Shown: positions 36,695 to 46,875, counted from the first letter of the stretch. The stretch: DNA of 64,000 nucleotides from Janthinobacterium psychrotolerans (GCF_001677885.1 NZ_LOCQ01000041.1:22215-86214); one strand, 5' to 3'. The notes: generated by a model not told the origin, from the letters alone. Made by a program: numbers and translations.

Positions 36695-38851
36695 ATGCCT
36701 TCCTTCCTGCCCGCACCCCGTCCCATCGCTTTTGCCGCCCGCCTGTTGTGCCTGACCATGCTGTGCCAGCCGGCCCTGGCCGCTGACAGCGCCGCGCTCG
36801 ATGCGAGCGCCGACGCCGCGCCGGCCACCATCCAGACCGTGCATGTGGCCAGCACGCGCGAGGAAAACGCGGGTTTTGGCGCCACGCGCGCCAGCGGCAC
36901 GACCACCAAGTCCGACCTGTCGCTGTTCGAGACGGCGCAATCGATCTCGGTGCTGACGCGCGACCTGCTCGATTCGCGCCAGGTCACGACCTTGAACGAA
37001 GCGATCCAGAGCTCGGCCGGCGTGTCGTCGGGCAGCTGGGGCAAGCGGGGCTGGGACGACTTTTCCATCCGCGGCCAGCGCGCCTCGGAATCGATCTATG
37101 TCGATGGCCTGAAACTGAACCAGTCCAACTACGTGGCGCAGGAGGTATTCGGCGTCGAATCGATCGACATCCTGAAAGGCCCGGCCTCGATCAATTTCGG
37201 CCTGGTGCAGCCGGGCGGCATGGTCAATATGGTCAGCAAGCGCCCGCGCGCGGAAAGCTTCAACCAGGCCGGCTTCGCCGTCGGCAGCTACCACTACAAG
37301 CAGGCCACGTTCGACCTGGGCCGGCCTTTGAACGACAGCGGCAAGGCGGCCTTCCGCCTCAATGGCCTGTGGTCCGATACCGACGACCAGACCGACCAGG
37401 TGTGGTTCAAGAACCAGTACCTGGCGCCGTCGCTGTCGCTGGACCTGGGCGCCAATACCGATTTCACGATACTCAGTTCCTACACGCGCCGCGAATACCT
37501 GCGCACCCAGGGCGCGCCCGTGAAAGGCACTTTGCTGCCGAACCGCAATGGCCCGCTCAAGCGCGAGCTGTTCTACGGCGAACCGGGTTTCGGGCCTTAC
37601 GATTCGTCGCAAAAGCAGATCGGCTACAGCCTGGTGCACAGGTTCGAGAATGGCTGGAAAGTGGCGCAGAATTTCCGCTGGCAGACCATGTCCATGGATG
37701 GCCGCTTCGTGTCGCTGTCCGGCTTGTCGGCCAACGAGCTGCTGCAAAGCCGCTCGGCACAGTTGCAAGACGTCGACGGCAACAATCGCGCCCTCGACAC
37801 CAATGCCGCGCGCACGCTGGTGTTCGGCGGCATGGAGCACAATGTGATGGCGGGCCTGGACCTCAATCACGACCGCGTTCGCTACGCCAACCAGGTGTGC
37901 CGCATCGCCGCGCTCAATGTCTTGAACCCGGTCTACAACACCGCGATCACCTGCCCGCCAGCCAGCCGCCTGACCAACACGATCGTGTCGTCGACGGGCC
38001 TGTACCTGCGCGACCAGATCAAGCTCAATGACAACTGGCGCCTGAACCTGGCCGTGCGCCACGACCGCGCGCGCAACCGCGAACTGAATGAACTGACCGG
38101 CATCACGCAGCGCCAGGACACCTCGTCCAACACCGGCAACGTGGCGCTGTCGTATGTGCTCACGCCGAACATCATCCCCTACGTCAGCTATGCGACCTCT
38201 TTTTTGCCCGTCAGCGGCAGCGACTTTTTCGGCGTGCAGTTCAAGCCCGAAGAAGGGCGCCAGGCCGAAGTGGGCAGCAAGTTCCAGTTTGCCGGCGGCC
38301 GCATCAATGGCGCCATGGCCATCTATGACCTGACGCGCACCAACGTCACCACGGCCGATCCGGACCCGGCACATATCGCCATCCTGTCGAGCGCCCAGGT
38401 ACAGACGGGCGAGCAGCGCACGCGCGGCTTCGAAGCCGAGATCAGCGCCGACCTGCGCAATGGATGGAGCGTGCAGAGCGCGCTGACGGTGCTCGACGCG
38501 CGCGTGACCGAGGACAATGGCGGCACGGCCGGCCGGCGCCTGCTCAATACACCGCGCCAGAGCGCCAATGTGTGGGCCAACTACCGCTTCCGTGGCGGCG
38601 TGATGGATGGCTGGACTGCCGGGCTGGGCGCGCGCTACGAAGCGTCCAAGACCGGACCATCGGTCAGCTACACGGTGCCCGGCTACACCGTGCTTGATAC
38701 CAGCCTCGCCTACCAGGGGCGCGGTTACCGGGTCAGCCTGAACGTGAAAAACCTGTTCGACAAGGCGTATTACGCAGGCGTACTGAACGCCAACGTGCTG
38801 CCGCTGGGCGACCCGCGCGTGGCGGTATTGAAGGCGGTGTTTGACTTTTAA
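36695..38851 (+). CDS. TonB-dependent siderophore receptor (FhuA/FhuE-like)
   Basis: 718 residues. Signal peptide (PIAFAARLLCLTMLCQPALA), plug domain about 45-190 with ETAQSISVLTRDLLDSRQ, IRGQRASESIYVDGL and the plug-end SIDILKGPASINFGLVQPGG, then a 22-strand barrel ending in the usual aromatic residue (VFDF). It has no N-terminal signalling domain, so it is not a FecA-type transducer. Ligand unknown; hydroxamate or catecholate siderophore is likely. A Fur box lies 20 bp upstream. A PafA-like phosphatase follows after 99 bp. Confidence 0.93.
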   Translation: MPSFLPAPRPIAFAARLLCLTMLCQPALAADSAALDASADAAPATIQTVHVASTREENAGFGATRASGTTTKSDLSLFETAQSISVLTRDLLDSRQVTTLNEAIQSSAGVSSGSWGKRGWDDFSIRGQRASESIYVDGLKLNQSNYVAQEVFGVESIDILKGPASINFGLVQPGGMVNMVSKRPRAESFNQAGFAVGSYHYKQATFDLGRPLNDSGKAAFRLNGLWSDTDDQTDQVWFKNQYLAPSLSLDLGANTDFTILSSYTRREYLRTQGAPVKGTLLPNRNGPLKRELFYGEPGFGPYDSSQKQIGYSLVHRFENGWKVAQNFRWQTMSMDGRFVSLSGLSANELLQSRSAQLQDVDGNNRALDTNAARTLVFGGMEHNVMAGLDLNHDRVRYANQVCRIAALNVLNPVYNTAITCPPASRLTNTIVSSTGLYLRDQIKLNDNWRLNLAVRHDRARNRELNELTGITQRQDTSSNTGNVALSYVLTPNIIPYVSYATSFLPVSGSDFFGVQFKPEEGRQAEVGSKFQFAGGRINGAMAIYDLTRTNVTTADPDPAHIAILSSAQVQTGEQRTRGFEAEISADLRNGWSVQSALTVLDARVTEDNGGTAGRRLLNTPRQSANVWANYRFRGGVMDGWTAGLGARYEASKTGPSVSYTVPGYTVLDTSLAYQGRGYRVSLNVKNLFDKAYYAGVLNANVLPLGDPRVAVLKAVFDF

Positions 38852-38950
38852 GCAAGGGTGAACGAGCATGGCGGCTGGTTCGCGGTCATGCTCCTGTCAT
38901 CTTGCATGGGTATGCTGCCGCGCACATCCACCAGCCATCGATACTTTGTC

Positions 38951-40615
38951 ATGACACCAGCCATTTCCTTCACACGCAAAATAGTGCCTGCCTTGCTGCT
39001 GGCCGCATTCTCCGTCCATGCCGCGCCCGCGCCGCAAAAGCCTGTGGCGCAGCCCAGGCTGGTGGTCGTGCTGGTGGTCGACGGCCTGCCGCAGGAGCAG
39101 GTCACGCGCTACCGCGACCAGTTCGGCCAGGGCGGTTTTCGCCGCCTGCTCGAACAGGGCGCCTGGTTCAGCGACGCGCACCAGGCGCACGGCATCACGG
39201 TGACCGCCATCGGCCACTCGGCCGTGCTGACCGGCGCCTATCCCTACCAGCATGGCGTGATCGGCAACAACTGGATCGACCCCGTCACCAAACAGTCGGT
39301 CTACTGCACCGAAGACAGCGCGCACACCTATATCGGCGAAGAGACGAAAGCCGGCGACGGCACCTCGCCGGCGAAACTGCGCGTGACAACACTCGGCGAC
39401 GAGCTGCGCTACGGCACCGGCAACCAGGCCAAGGTGATTACCGTGTCGGGCAAGGACCGCGGCGCCATCCTGCTGGCCGGCAAAACCGGCACCGCCTATA
39501 TGTATATGGAAAAGAGCGGCAACTTCGCCAGCTCCACTTACTATATGCAGCAGCATCCACAATGGGTGCAGCGCTACCAGGCCGGCAAACCGCAGGACCG
39601 CTATTACGGCAAGAGCTGGACGCCGCTGCTGGCCGACTCTGCCTACGTCAACGATGCGCGCGATGATATCGTGCCGGCCAGGGCGGGCGCACGCAATACC
39701 TTCCCGTTTGCCTACTACAGCGACAGCGGCGGCCTCGATGGCGACTACTACAGCCGCCTGAAGTCCGGCCCCTTCCTCGACGAGCTGACCCTGGAATTCG
39801 CGCGCGCCGCCGTCGATGGCGAAAACCTGGGCCGCAATCGGGCCGGCGTGCCGGACATCCTGGGCGTGAGCCTGTCGGCGCACGACTATGTAAACCACGC
39901 CTACGGCCCCGAGAGCAAGATGTCGCACGACCACCTGCAGCGCCTGGACCGCATGCTGGCCGGCTTCTTTGCCGACCTCGACAAAAAGGTCGGCATGGAC
40001 AATGTGCTGGTGGTGCTGACGGCCGATCACGGCTTTGCCAACGTGCCCGAATTTAACGAAACGCGCGGCATCCCCGCCAAACGCGTCGACGGCGCGCAAC
40101 TGCTGCAGGACCTGAATGGCCATCTGGCGAAGACGTTCGGCGTGGACAAGCTGGTGACGACCTATTCGCTGCCGAATATCTACCTGGACTACGCGCTGGC
40201 GGAGAAAAATGGCGTCAGCCGCGTCAAGCTGGAAGACGCGGCCAGCAGCTTCCTGCTGCGGCAGGACGGCCTGGCGCAAGTCTATACGCGCACGCAGATG
40301 GAAACCGGCGCCGTGGCTACCCGCATGGACACGCTGATGCGCCGCGCCTGGAACCGCCAGTTGTCGGGCGATTTGATGGTGGTGACGAAACCGGCCTGGT
40401 ACTTCGGCAAGGGCGCCGGCGGCACCTCGCACGGCACGCCCTACACCTACGACACCAACGTGCCGCTGATGGTCTACGGCCCGCGCTGGATCAAGCCGGG
40501 CGCCTATGGCCAGTATGCGGAAGTGGTCGATATCGCGCCGACCCTGGCGCATTTGCTGCGCGTGCGCCAGCCGTCGGCGTCGGAGGGGCGGGTGTTGACG
40601 GAGGTGGTGCGGTAA
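38951..40615 (+). CDS. PafA-like alkaline phosphatase
   Basis: 554 residues with a signal peptide (MTPAISFTRKIVPALLLAAF, cut near SVHA). It belongs to the alkaline phosphatase superfamily: metal ligands in VVVDGLPQEQ, NucleophileThr85 and Asn106 (TAIGHS ... GNNW), Lys168-Asp-Arg170 (SGKDRG), VSLSAHDYVNHAYGP and LTADHGFANVPE. These match Thr79, Asn100, Lys162 and Arg164 of Elizabethkingia PafA, a phosphate-irrepressible periplasmic phosphomonoesterase. So it should release phosphate from many monoesters. I chose the start at 38951 because the signal peptide begins there. Confidence 0.9.
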   Translation: MTPAISFTRKIVPALLLAAFSVHAAPAPQKPVAQPRLVVVLVVDGLPQEQVTRYRDQFGQGGFRRLLEQGAWFSDAHQAHGITVTAIGHSAVLTGAYPYQHGVIGNNWIDPVTKQSVYCTEDSAHTYIGEETKAGDGTSPAKLRVTTLGDELRYGTGNQAKVITVSGKDRGAILLAGKTGTAYMYMEKSGNFASSTYYMQQHPQWVQRYQAGKPQDRYYGKSWTPLLADSAYVNDARDDIVPARAGARNTFPFAYYSDSGGLDGDYYSRLKSGPFLDELTLEFARAAVDGENLGRNRAGVPDILGVSLSAHDYVNHAYGPESKMSHDHLQRLDRMLAGFFADLDKKVGMDNVLVVLTADHGFANVPEFNETRGIPAKRVDGAQLLQDLNGHLAKTFGVDKLVTTYSLPNIYLDYALAEKNGVSRVKLEDAASSFLLRQDGLAQVYTRTQMETGAVATRMDTLMRRAWNRQLSGDLMVVTKPAWYFGKGAGGTSHGTPYTYDTNVPLMVYGPRWIKPGAYGQYAEVVDIAPTLAHLLRVRQPSASEGRVLTEVVR

Positions 40616-40626
40616 ATCGTCTGGTG

Positions 40627-40672
40627 GTGGTGTCGGGTTACGCGCTGCGCGCTAACCCGACCTACGCTCTTC
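40627..40672. repeat. REP element (GGGTTA/TAACCC variant), reverse orientation
   Basis: TCGGGTTA (40633-40640) and TAACCCGA (40653-40660), loop CGCGCTGCGCGC; ends with CCTACG. It faces the next copies, giving a tail-to-tail pair. Confidence 0.85.
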
Positions 40673-40679
40673 GCCCGCA

Positions 40680-40857
40680 TCGTAGGTCGGATTAGCGGCG
40701 AAGCCGCGTAATCCGACATCACCGTTGGCTCGTGTGCCATCGTAGTGGAATTAGCGGCGAAGCCGCGTAATCCGACATCACCGTTGGCTCGTGTGCCATC
40801 GTAGTGGAATTAGCGGCGAAGCCGCGTAATCCGACATCACCGTTGGCTCATGTGCCG
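40680..40857. repeat. Three tandem 59-60-bp units each carrying a REP
   Basis: Unit 1 (from 40680) has the intact arm GTAGGTCGGATTA. Units 2 and 3 have GTAGTGGAATTA, the same broken arm, and otherwise match unit 1, including the spacer ACATCACCGTTGGCTCGTG. The right arm TAATCCGA is intact in all three. It fills the space between the convergent phosphatase and clsC genes. Confidence 0.9.
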
Positions 40858-40865
40858 CGTCCTTA

Positions 40866-42434
40866 TTACAATAACCAGTCTATCGGCAGCACCGACAATA
40901 TCGCCACCCCCATGCGCTTCCACACGCTGGTGCCCGGCTCGGTGTCGTGGCGCGTGACGCCGCCCCTGGCGTCGCGCGCGATCCAGTACAGCGCGCCGTC
41001 GTCTCCCAACAGCACCTGGTAGGCGCGCTGCGGGATGGTGCTGCGCATGGCCTGGCCCAGTTTGCCGGCCAGTACCGGACTGTCGATCACCAGGCCCATC
41101 TCGGTATTCAGGTCTATTGAGCGCGGGTCGAAATTGAAGGAGCCGACAAAGATGCGCTGGTCGTCGACGGCAAAGGTTTTCGCGTGCAGGCTCGATGCCG
41201 AACTGCCGAAGCGGCCGGTCTTTTCACGCGCGTCGCCTTCGTCCCACGAGCGGCGCGATTCATACAAGGTCACGCCCGCTTGCAGCAAGGGTTTGCGCCA
41301 CTTGGCGTAGCCCGCATGCACGGCCGCCACGTCGGTCGCTTCGAGCGCATTGGTCAGGATGCGCACGTTCACGCCTTGTCTTGCCAGGTCCGAAAACGCC
41401 TGTGTTCCCGATTTGCCGGGCACGAAATACGGCGAGACCAGGTCGAGTTCCGTGCTGGGCACGCCCAGCAGCTTTTGCAGGTTGTACGCCACGCCCGAGC
41501 CGGGGCGCGCCTGGTCCAGCACCTTGGCCGGATCGTCGCTGACCAGGCGCGTGGGCGCCCATTCGAACGGCAACTGGCCGTCGATCAATTGCTGCACGAA
41601 AGGTGAGGTGCGCATGGCCTGCACGTAGTCTTCCGCCGCTTCGGTGTCGTCGATGCGGTCCGCTTCGCGGGCGATCTCGCCGGCGTCGCCGGTTTTCGGC
41701 GGCTTGATCAGCGAAGTGGCCGGATAGGCCGAAGGACTGTTCCAGTAGCGGTCGAAGTCGTGCGACACGGCGCCCACCACCGGGCCGATCACCAGCACGT
41801 CGAGGTCGGCGAACAGCACGTCGCCGGCCGCGCCAAAATATTCGTCGCCCACATTGCGCCCGCCAACGATGGTGGCCTGGTTATCGGCGGTGAACGATTT
41901 GTTGTGCATGCGCCGGTTCAGGCGCGAAAAGTCGGTCAGAAAACCCAGCGCGCGGGGCCAGCGCACGGCGAAGGGATTGAACAGGCGGATTTCCAGGTTG
42001 GGCTGCCTGGCCAGCAGGGCCAGGGTGTCGTCAAGCTCGGAAGTGTTGTTATCGTCGAGCAGCAGGCGCACGCGCACGCCGCGTTCGGCCGCCTGGCGCA
42101 AGGCGTCGAACAGCAGTGTGCCGGTGATGTCCTTGTGCCAGATGTAATACTGCACGTCCAGCGTGCGCTCGGCTGCGGCGGCCAGCAGGGCGCGCGCGGC
42201 AAACGCGTCGCGTCCGTCAAGCAGGGCGTGGATGCCCGAGACGCCCGGATGCCGGGCGGCGAGGGGCAGCACGGCCTGGGCCAGTTTCGTCTGCGCGGTA
42301 TCGGTCAGGGTCAGGCTGGGCGTGCGGCCTTCGAGTGCAGGCAGCTCGGCGCAGCCGCCCAACAAGGCTGACAGCAGCAGCGCCGTCGGCAAGCAGGCTG
42401 CGAGACGGCGCGAGGGCAGGGCAATACGGGTCAT
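40866..42434 (-). CDS. clsC: Phospholipase D family protein, cardiolipin synthase C-like
   Basis: 522 residues. A lipoprotein-type signal (LLLSALLGGC) suggests membrane attachment. Two HKD motifs are present: HNKSFTADNQATIVGGRN and HAKTFAVDDQRIFVGSFNFD, the active site of the phospholipase D superfamily. YmdC/ClsC in E. coli makes cardiolipin from phosphatidylglycerol and phosphatidylethanolamine. The lipobox and the order of domains agree with that. It follows lysA by 57 bp; symbol by similarity only. Confidence 0.85.
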   Translation of the reverse strand: MTRIALPSRRLAACLPTALLLSALLGGCAELPALEGRTPSLTLTDTAQTKLAQAVLPLAARHPGVSGIHALLDGRDAFAARALLAAAAERTLDVQYYIWHKDITGTLLFDALRQAAERGVRVRLLLDDNNTSELDDTLALLARQPNLEIRLFNPFAVRWPRALGFLTDFSRLNRRMHNKSFTADNQATIVGGRNVGDEYFGAAGDVLFADLDVLVIGPVVGAVSHDFDRYWNSPSAYPATSLIKPPKTGDAGEIAREADRIDDTEAAEDYVQAMRTSPFVQQLIDGQLPFEWAPTRLVSDDPAKVLDQARPGSGVAYNLQKLLGVPSTELDLVSPYFVPGKSGTQAFSDLARQGVNVRILTNALEATDVAAVHAGYAKWRKPLLQAGVTLYESRRSWDEGDAREKTGRFGSSASSLHAKTFAVDDQRIFVGSFNFDPRSIDLNTEMGLVIDSPVLAGKLGQAMRSTIPQRAYQVLLGDDGALYWIARDARGGVTRHDTEPGTSVWKRMGVAILSVLPIDWLL

Positions 42435-42491
42435 GGCGCTCTTTTCTACGGGGTTGCCCGATGGTAGCAGAAGCGCGCCTGGCCCGAGGCC

Positions 42492-43736
42492 TTACACGGC
42501 TTCGAGCGCGATCAGTTCGGCCACCGTCTGGCGGCGGCGGATCACGCGCGAAGCTGCGCCGTCGGCCAGGTACTCGGTCGCATGCGGACGGCTATTGTAG
42601 TTCGACGACATCGACGCGCCATACGCGCCCGCGCCTTCGAACACCACATAGTCGCCCACCTGCGCCGCTGGCAGCAAGCGCGTTTCCACCACGCCGCCAT
42701 CGCGCTGGGTAAACACGTCGCCCGATTCGCACAGCGGGCCGCCGACCACGGTGGCGCATGGCGGGCTGGCATCGAGTGCGCGGCCGTCGTGCGCGATCAC
42801 CGTCATCGCATGGTAGCTGCCATACATGGCGGGGCGCATCAGTTCATTGAAACCGGTATCGAGCAAGGTGAAGTGGTTGCCGCCCATCTGCTTGGTGGCG
42901 CGCACTTCGGCTACCAGCAGGCCCGCGTCGGCCACCAGGAAGCGGCCCGGCTCGATCTCGAGGTGCACCGGATGGCCCAGATGCGCTTCGATCTGCTTGC
43001 GCGCCGCGTCCCACAGCTGGAAATAATGGCCGGTGTCGACCGGCTGCTCGCCGTCGCGGTAGGGTACCGACAGGCCGCCGCCGGTGGAAATTGCCTCGAT
43101 ATCGTGACCCAGGTTTTTGACCAGATCGACCATGGTGCCGCAGACGGTTTCCAGGTGGCTGTAATCGACGCCGGAGCCGATATGCATGTGCAGGCCGACC
43201 AGGTGCAGGCCATGCGCGCGGATGACGGCCAGCGCTTCGGGCAGCTCTTCATGCCAGATGCCGTGCTTGCTGTTCTCGCCACCGGTATTGGTCTTGTTGC
43301 TGTGGCCATGGCCATAGCCGGGATTGATGCGCAGCCAGACGCGGTGGCCGGGCGACACGGGGCCCAGCTGGCGCAGCATGTCGACCGAGCCGCAATTGAC
43401 TTCGATCTTGGCCTCCACCACGCGCGCCAGGGTGGCGCGGTCGAACAGGTCGCAGGTAAACACCACGCCGGCCGCGCCATGGGTAGGCGCCGGCGAGTAG
43501 CCGGCCTGCAGCGCGCGCTCGATCTCGCCCAGCGAGACGGCGTCCACATGCACGCCCGCCTCGCGCATCAGTGTCAGCAGATGCGTATTCGAGTTGGCCT
43601 TCTGCGCAAAGCGTACCGTGTCGAACTGCGCCAGCTGGGCCACGCGCGCGCGGATGGTGGCCGCGTCGTAGACCCACAGGGGCGTGCCGTGCTGCCGGGC
43701 GAGTTGGGCGAGGGTCTGGTCGTTGACGGGTTTCAT
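42492..43736 (-). CDS. lysA: Diaminopimelate decarboxylase
   Basis: 414 residues, fold-type III PLP enzyme. FAQKANSNTHLL carries the PLP lysine; GGGLSVPYRDGEQP, EIEPGRFLVADAG and CESGDVFTQRD (catalytic Cys from the other subunit) are visible. It makes lysine from meso-diaminopimelate. The frame is open to 43853, but the ATG at 43736 gives the usual start. It is divergent from lysR, the same arrangement as in E. coli. Confidence 0.95.
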   Translation of the reverse strand: MKPVNDQTLAQLARQHGTPLWVYDAATIRARVAQLAQFDTVRFAQKANSNTHLLTLMREAGVHVDAVSLGEIERALQAGYSPAPTHGAAGVVFTCDLFDRATLARVVEAKIEVNCGSVDMLRQLGPVSPGHRVWLRINPGYGHGHSNKTNTGGENSKHGIWHEELPEALAVIRAHGLHLVGLHMHIGSGVDYSHLETVCGTMVDLVKNLGHDIEAISTGGGLSVPYRDGEQPVDTGHYFQLWDAARKQIEAHLGHPVHLEIEPGRFLVADAGLLVAEVRATKQMGGNHFTLLDTGFNELMRPAMYGSYHAMTVIAHDGRALDASPPCATVVGGPLCESGDVFTQRDGGVVETRLLPAAQVGDYVVFEGAGAYGASMSSNYNSRPHATEYLADGAASRVIRRRQTVAELIALEAV

Positions 43737-43766
43737 GCGGGGCCTTTTCGTGTTTTGGTGGAGTCG

Positions 43767-43807
43767 GTGGTGGTGTCGGATTACGCGTTCCGCTAATCCG
43801 GCCTGCG
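43767..43807. repeat. REP element (GGATTA/TAATCC variant) in lysA-lysR spacer
   Basis: TCGGATTA (43776-43783) and CTAATCCG (43793-43800), loop CGCGTTCCG, preceded by GGTGG and followed by GCCTGCG. Confidence 0.8.
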
Positions 43808-43830
43808 ATGCTGTTGATGATAGGGGGATA

Positions 43831-43853
43831 ATGGACGTGCATAAAATATCCAT
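43831..43853. promoter_or_regulatory. Candidate LysR binding site
   Basis: ATGGA (43831-43835) and TCCAT (43849-43853) are inverted around an AT-rich centre (T-N11-A type), about 35 bp before lysR and 95 bp before lysA. LysR activates lysA when lysine is low and diaminopimelate is present. Confidence 0.35.
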
Positions 43854-43886
43854 TTGAGGCTACCTTATTCATTTATGATATGGCTT

Positions 43887-44798
43887 ATGTCCATCTCCCT
43901 GCGCCATATCGAAGTTTTTCGCGCCATCATGACCACCGGCAGCGTGACGGCGGCCGCCGCCATGCTCAATACCTCGCAGCCCACCGTCAGCCGCGAGCTG
44001 GCGCGCCTGGAATACCTGACCGGCTTGAGCCTGTTCGAACGCGAGCGCGGACGGCTGCGCCCCACCGCCCAGGCCTTGCAGCTGTTCGAGGAAGTGCAGC
44101 GCGCCTATTTTGGCCTGGAGCGCATCGTCAGCACGGCCGCCGCCCTGCGCCAGTTCGACCAGGGCCAGCTGTCGATCGCCTGCCTGCCGGTGTTTTCGCA
44201 GTCGCTGCTGCCGCAGGCCTGCAAATCGTTCGTGGCCGAGTTTCCGAACGTGAGCATCAGCATCACGCCGCAGGAGTCGCCGCTGCTCGAAGAATGGCTG
44301 TCGGCCCAGCGCCATGACTTCGGCCTGACGGAAGTGGACAATGCGCCGCCGGGCACGGTACTGGCGAACCTGATGTCGGTCGACGAAGTGTGCGTGCTGC
44401 CCGATGGCCACGCGCTGGCCGGCAAGGCGGTGTTGACGCCGGAGGATTTTGCGGGGCTGCCGTTTATCAGCCTGGCGGCGGTCGACCCGTACCGCCAGCA
44501 GATCGACGCCATCTTTGCCCGCGCCGGCGTCGAGCGGCGCATGGCGCTCGACACGCACAGCGCCGCCTCGGTGTGCGCCATGGTGCGCGAAGGCGTGGGC
44601 CTGGCCATCGTCAACCCGCTGACGGCGCTGGACTTTGCGGGGCAGGGCCTGCAGATACGCCGCTTTGACGTCTCGCTGCCGTTCACCGTCAATATCGTCA
44701 AGCCGCTGCACCGGCCCCTGTCGCAGCTGGTGGCGCTGTTCGAGCAGGCGCTGCATGCGCAGGCGGACGAGGTAAAACGGCGGCTGCTGGCGCTGTAG
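43887..44798 (+). CDS. lysR: LysR, transcriptional activator of lysA
   Basis: 303 residues. LysR-type HTH at about 5-65 (LRHIEVFRAIMTTGSVTAAAAMLNTSQPTVSREL). The effector domain shares long identical stretches with E. coli LysR (LSIACLPVFSQS, PQESPLLEEWLSAQRHD, THSAASVCAMV, VNPLTALD). It senses diaminopimelate and lysine. Two starts are in frame; 43887 gives MSISLRHIEV, as in the family. Divergent from lysA. Confidence 0.93.
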   Translation: MSISLRHIEVFRAIMTTGSVTAAAAMLNTSQPTVSRELARLEYLTGLSLFERERGRLRPTAQALQLFEEVQRAYFGLERIVSTAAALRQFDQGQLSIACLPVFSQSLLPQACKSFVAEFPNVSISITPQESPLLEEWLSAQRHDFGLTEVDNAPPGTVLANLMSVDEVCVLPDGHALAGKAVLTPEDFAGLPFISLAAVDPYRQQIDAIFARAGVERRMALDTHSAASVCAMVREGVGLAIVNPLTALDFAGQGLQIRRFDVSLPFTVNIVKPLHRPLSQLVALFEQALHAQADEVKRRLLAL

Positions 44799-44879
44799 GG
44801 CAACAGGCAATGCGCAAGTGGAGCGGCGCCGGTCAACAGAGTAAAATGGCGTTTTACTTCATTTGGCCTGATTACTTCG

Positions 44880-46286
44880 ATGACCACCACCGCTACTCCC
44901 GTCCGCACCCGTTTCGCTCCCAGCCCGACCGGCTACCTGCATCTGGGCGGCGCCCGCACCGCCTTGTACAGCTGGGCCTATGCCCGCCACTTCGGCGGCA
45001 CCTTCGTGCTGCGCATCGAAGACACGGACCTGGAGCGCTCGACGCCGGAAGCCGTGCAAGCGATTATCGAAGGCATGAAGTGGCTGGGACTGGACCACGA
45101 CGAAGGCCCGTTCTACCAGATGCAGCGCATGGATCGCTACCGTGAAGTGGTGGCGCAGATGCTGCTTGATGGCACGGCGTATCACTGCTATTCGTCGCCG
45201 GAAGAAGTCGAAGCGATGCGCGAGCGCATGCGCGCCGCCGGCGAAAAGCCGCGCTACGACGGCACCTGGCGCCCGGAGCCGGGCAAGACCCTGCCGGCCA
45301 TCCCGGCTGACCGCAAGCCCGTGGTGCGCTTCAAGAACCCGCTCGATGGCGACGTGACCTGGGACGACGTGGTCAAGGGTACCATCACGATTTCGAACCG
45401 CGAACTGGACGACCTGGTGATCGCGCGCCCGGACGGCACGCCGACCTATAACTTCTGCGTGGCCGTCGACGACTGGGACATGCAGATCACCCACGTGATC
45501 CGCGGCGACGACCATGTCAACAACACCCCGCGCCAGATCAATATCCTGCGCGCCATCGGCGCACCGCTGCCGCTGTACGGCCACCTGCCGATGATCCTCG
45601 GCGCGGACGGCGAGAAGCTGTCCAAGCGCCATGGCGCCGTCAGCGTGATGGATTACCCGGCGCAGGGCTTCCTGCCAGAGGCGATGCTGAACTACCTGGC
45701 GCGCCTGGGCTGGAGCCACGGCGACGATGAAGTGTTCTCGACCGCGCAGTTCTGCGAGTGGTTCAACCTCAATCACCTGTCCAAGTCCGCCGCCCAGTTC
45801 AACAATGAAAAGCTGGCCTGGCTGAACAATCACTATATCAAGCAGGCCGACAACGCGCGCCTGGCCGAACTGGCCCGAGCGCAGATGCTGGCGGCAGGCG
45901 CCGTCTTCGAAGGCGCACCGGATCTGGCGCTGGTGCTGGGCATGATGAAGGAGCGCGCCAATACCATCAATGAGCTGGCAGCGGCCTCGATGCTGTTCTT
46001 CCGCGAGCCGCAGCCCGAGGCAGCGCTGGTCGCGCAGCACATCACCGACGCGATCAAGCCGGTGCTGGCGCAGTTCGCGGAACGCATCGCGGCGGTGGAG
46101 TGGAGCAAGGAGGCGGTGGCCGCCATGATCAAGGAAGTGCTGGCCGCTAACACCATCAAGATGCCGATGCTGGCCATGCCTTTGCGTTTGATTCTGACGG
46201 GCCAGTTGCAGACCCCGGCCATCGATCAGGTGGTGGTGCTGTTCGGCCGCGAGACCGTGCTGGCGCGCCTGGCCAAGTGGCTGTAA
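44880..46286 (+). CDS. gltX: Glutamyl-tRNA synthetase
   Basis: 468 residues, class I synthetase. HIGH-like motif in [36 protein letters not shown]-type [19 protein letters not shown], and the [11 protein letters not shown] signature; C-terminal helical anticodon-binding domain. It charges tRNA-Glu, and five tRNA-Glu genes lie just downstream. The start is ATG at 44880. Confidence 0.97.
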   Translation: MTTTATPVRTRFAPSPTGYLHLGGARTALYSWAYARHFGGTFVLRIEDTDLERSTPEAVQAIIEGMKWLGLDHDEGPFYQMQRMDRYREVVAQMLLDGTAYHCYSSPEEVEAMRERMRAAGEKPRYDGTWRPEPGKTLPAIPADRKPVVRFKNPLDGDVTWDDVVKGTITISNRELDDLVIARPDGTPTYNFCVAVDDWDMQITHVIRGDDHVNNTPRQINILRAIGAPLPLYGHLPMILGADGEKLSKRHGAVSVMDYPAQGFLPEAMLNYLARLGWSHGDDEVFSTAQFCEWFNLNHLSKSAAQFNNEKLAWLNNHYIKQADNARLAELARAQMLAAGAVFEGAPDLALVLGMMKERANTINELAAASMLFFREPQPEAALVAQHITDAIKPVLAQFAERIAAVEWSKEAVAAMIKEVLAANTIKMPMLAMPLRLILTGQLQTPAIDQVVVLFGRETVLARLAKWL

Positions 46287-46366
46287 TCGCCGCTGCCGGA
46301 TAACGATGAAATGACGGTGCGGAAACCGTGCCCTATGAAAACTTTGTCATGGGCGAAAAAGGGTAT

Positions 46367-46394
46367 TTGCAGAGTGAAACTTCTTTGCTATACT
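46367..46394 (+). promoter_or_regulatory. Promoter of the tRNA array
   Basis: TTGCAG (46367-46372), 16-nt spacer, TATACT (46389-46394), 17 bp before the first tRNA-Ala. Confidence 0.65.
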
Positions 46395-46411
46395 CTTGTT
46401 TCTGCACCAAC

Positions 46412-46487
<76 letters not shown>

Positions 46488-46552
46488 GCAGCAAAATCGC
46501 AGTCAGGTTTTGTTAGTCGTTGAAGTGGTGCAGTCGCTGTAGAAGTTCCGAG

Positions 46553-46628
46553 GTCCCCATCGTCTAGAGGCCTAGGACATCACCCTTTCACGGTGAGTAC
46601 AGGGGTTCGAATCCCCTTGGGGACGCCA
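46553..46628 (+). tRNA. tRNA-Glu(TTC), copy 1
   Basis: 76 nt with encoded CCA. GTCCCCA pairs with TGGGGAC; loop CTTTCAC has anticodon TTC. Confidence 0.97.
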
Positions 46629-46763
46629 GGTAGTTGTGGTATAGTAGTGGCAGTTGTTTGTACTGATTGTTGTAAGTTCAGGCTGGTCAAAAGACGGGTT
46701 CTGGATGGAAAGCAAGTAGTGGAACAAAGTCGCCAAGTGCGGCTTTTATTATTTCTGCGCCCG

Positions 46764-46839
<76 letters not shown>

Positions 46840-46875
46840 ACAGCGCAGAGGTAAAGTAGCAAAGGTAGTTCCAGG

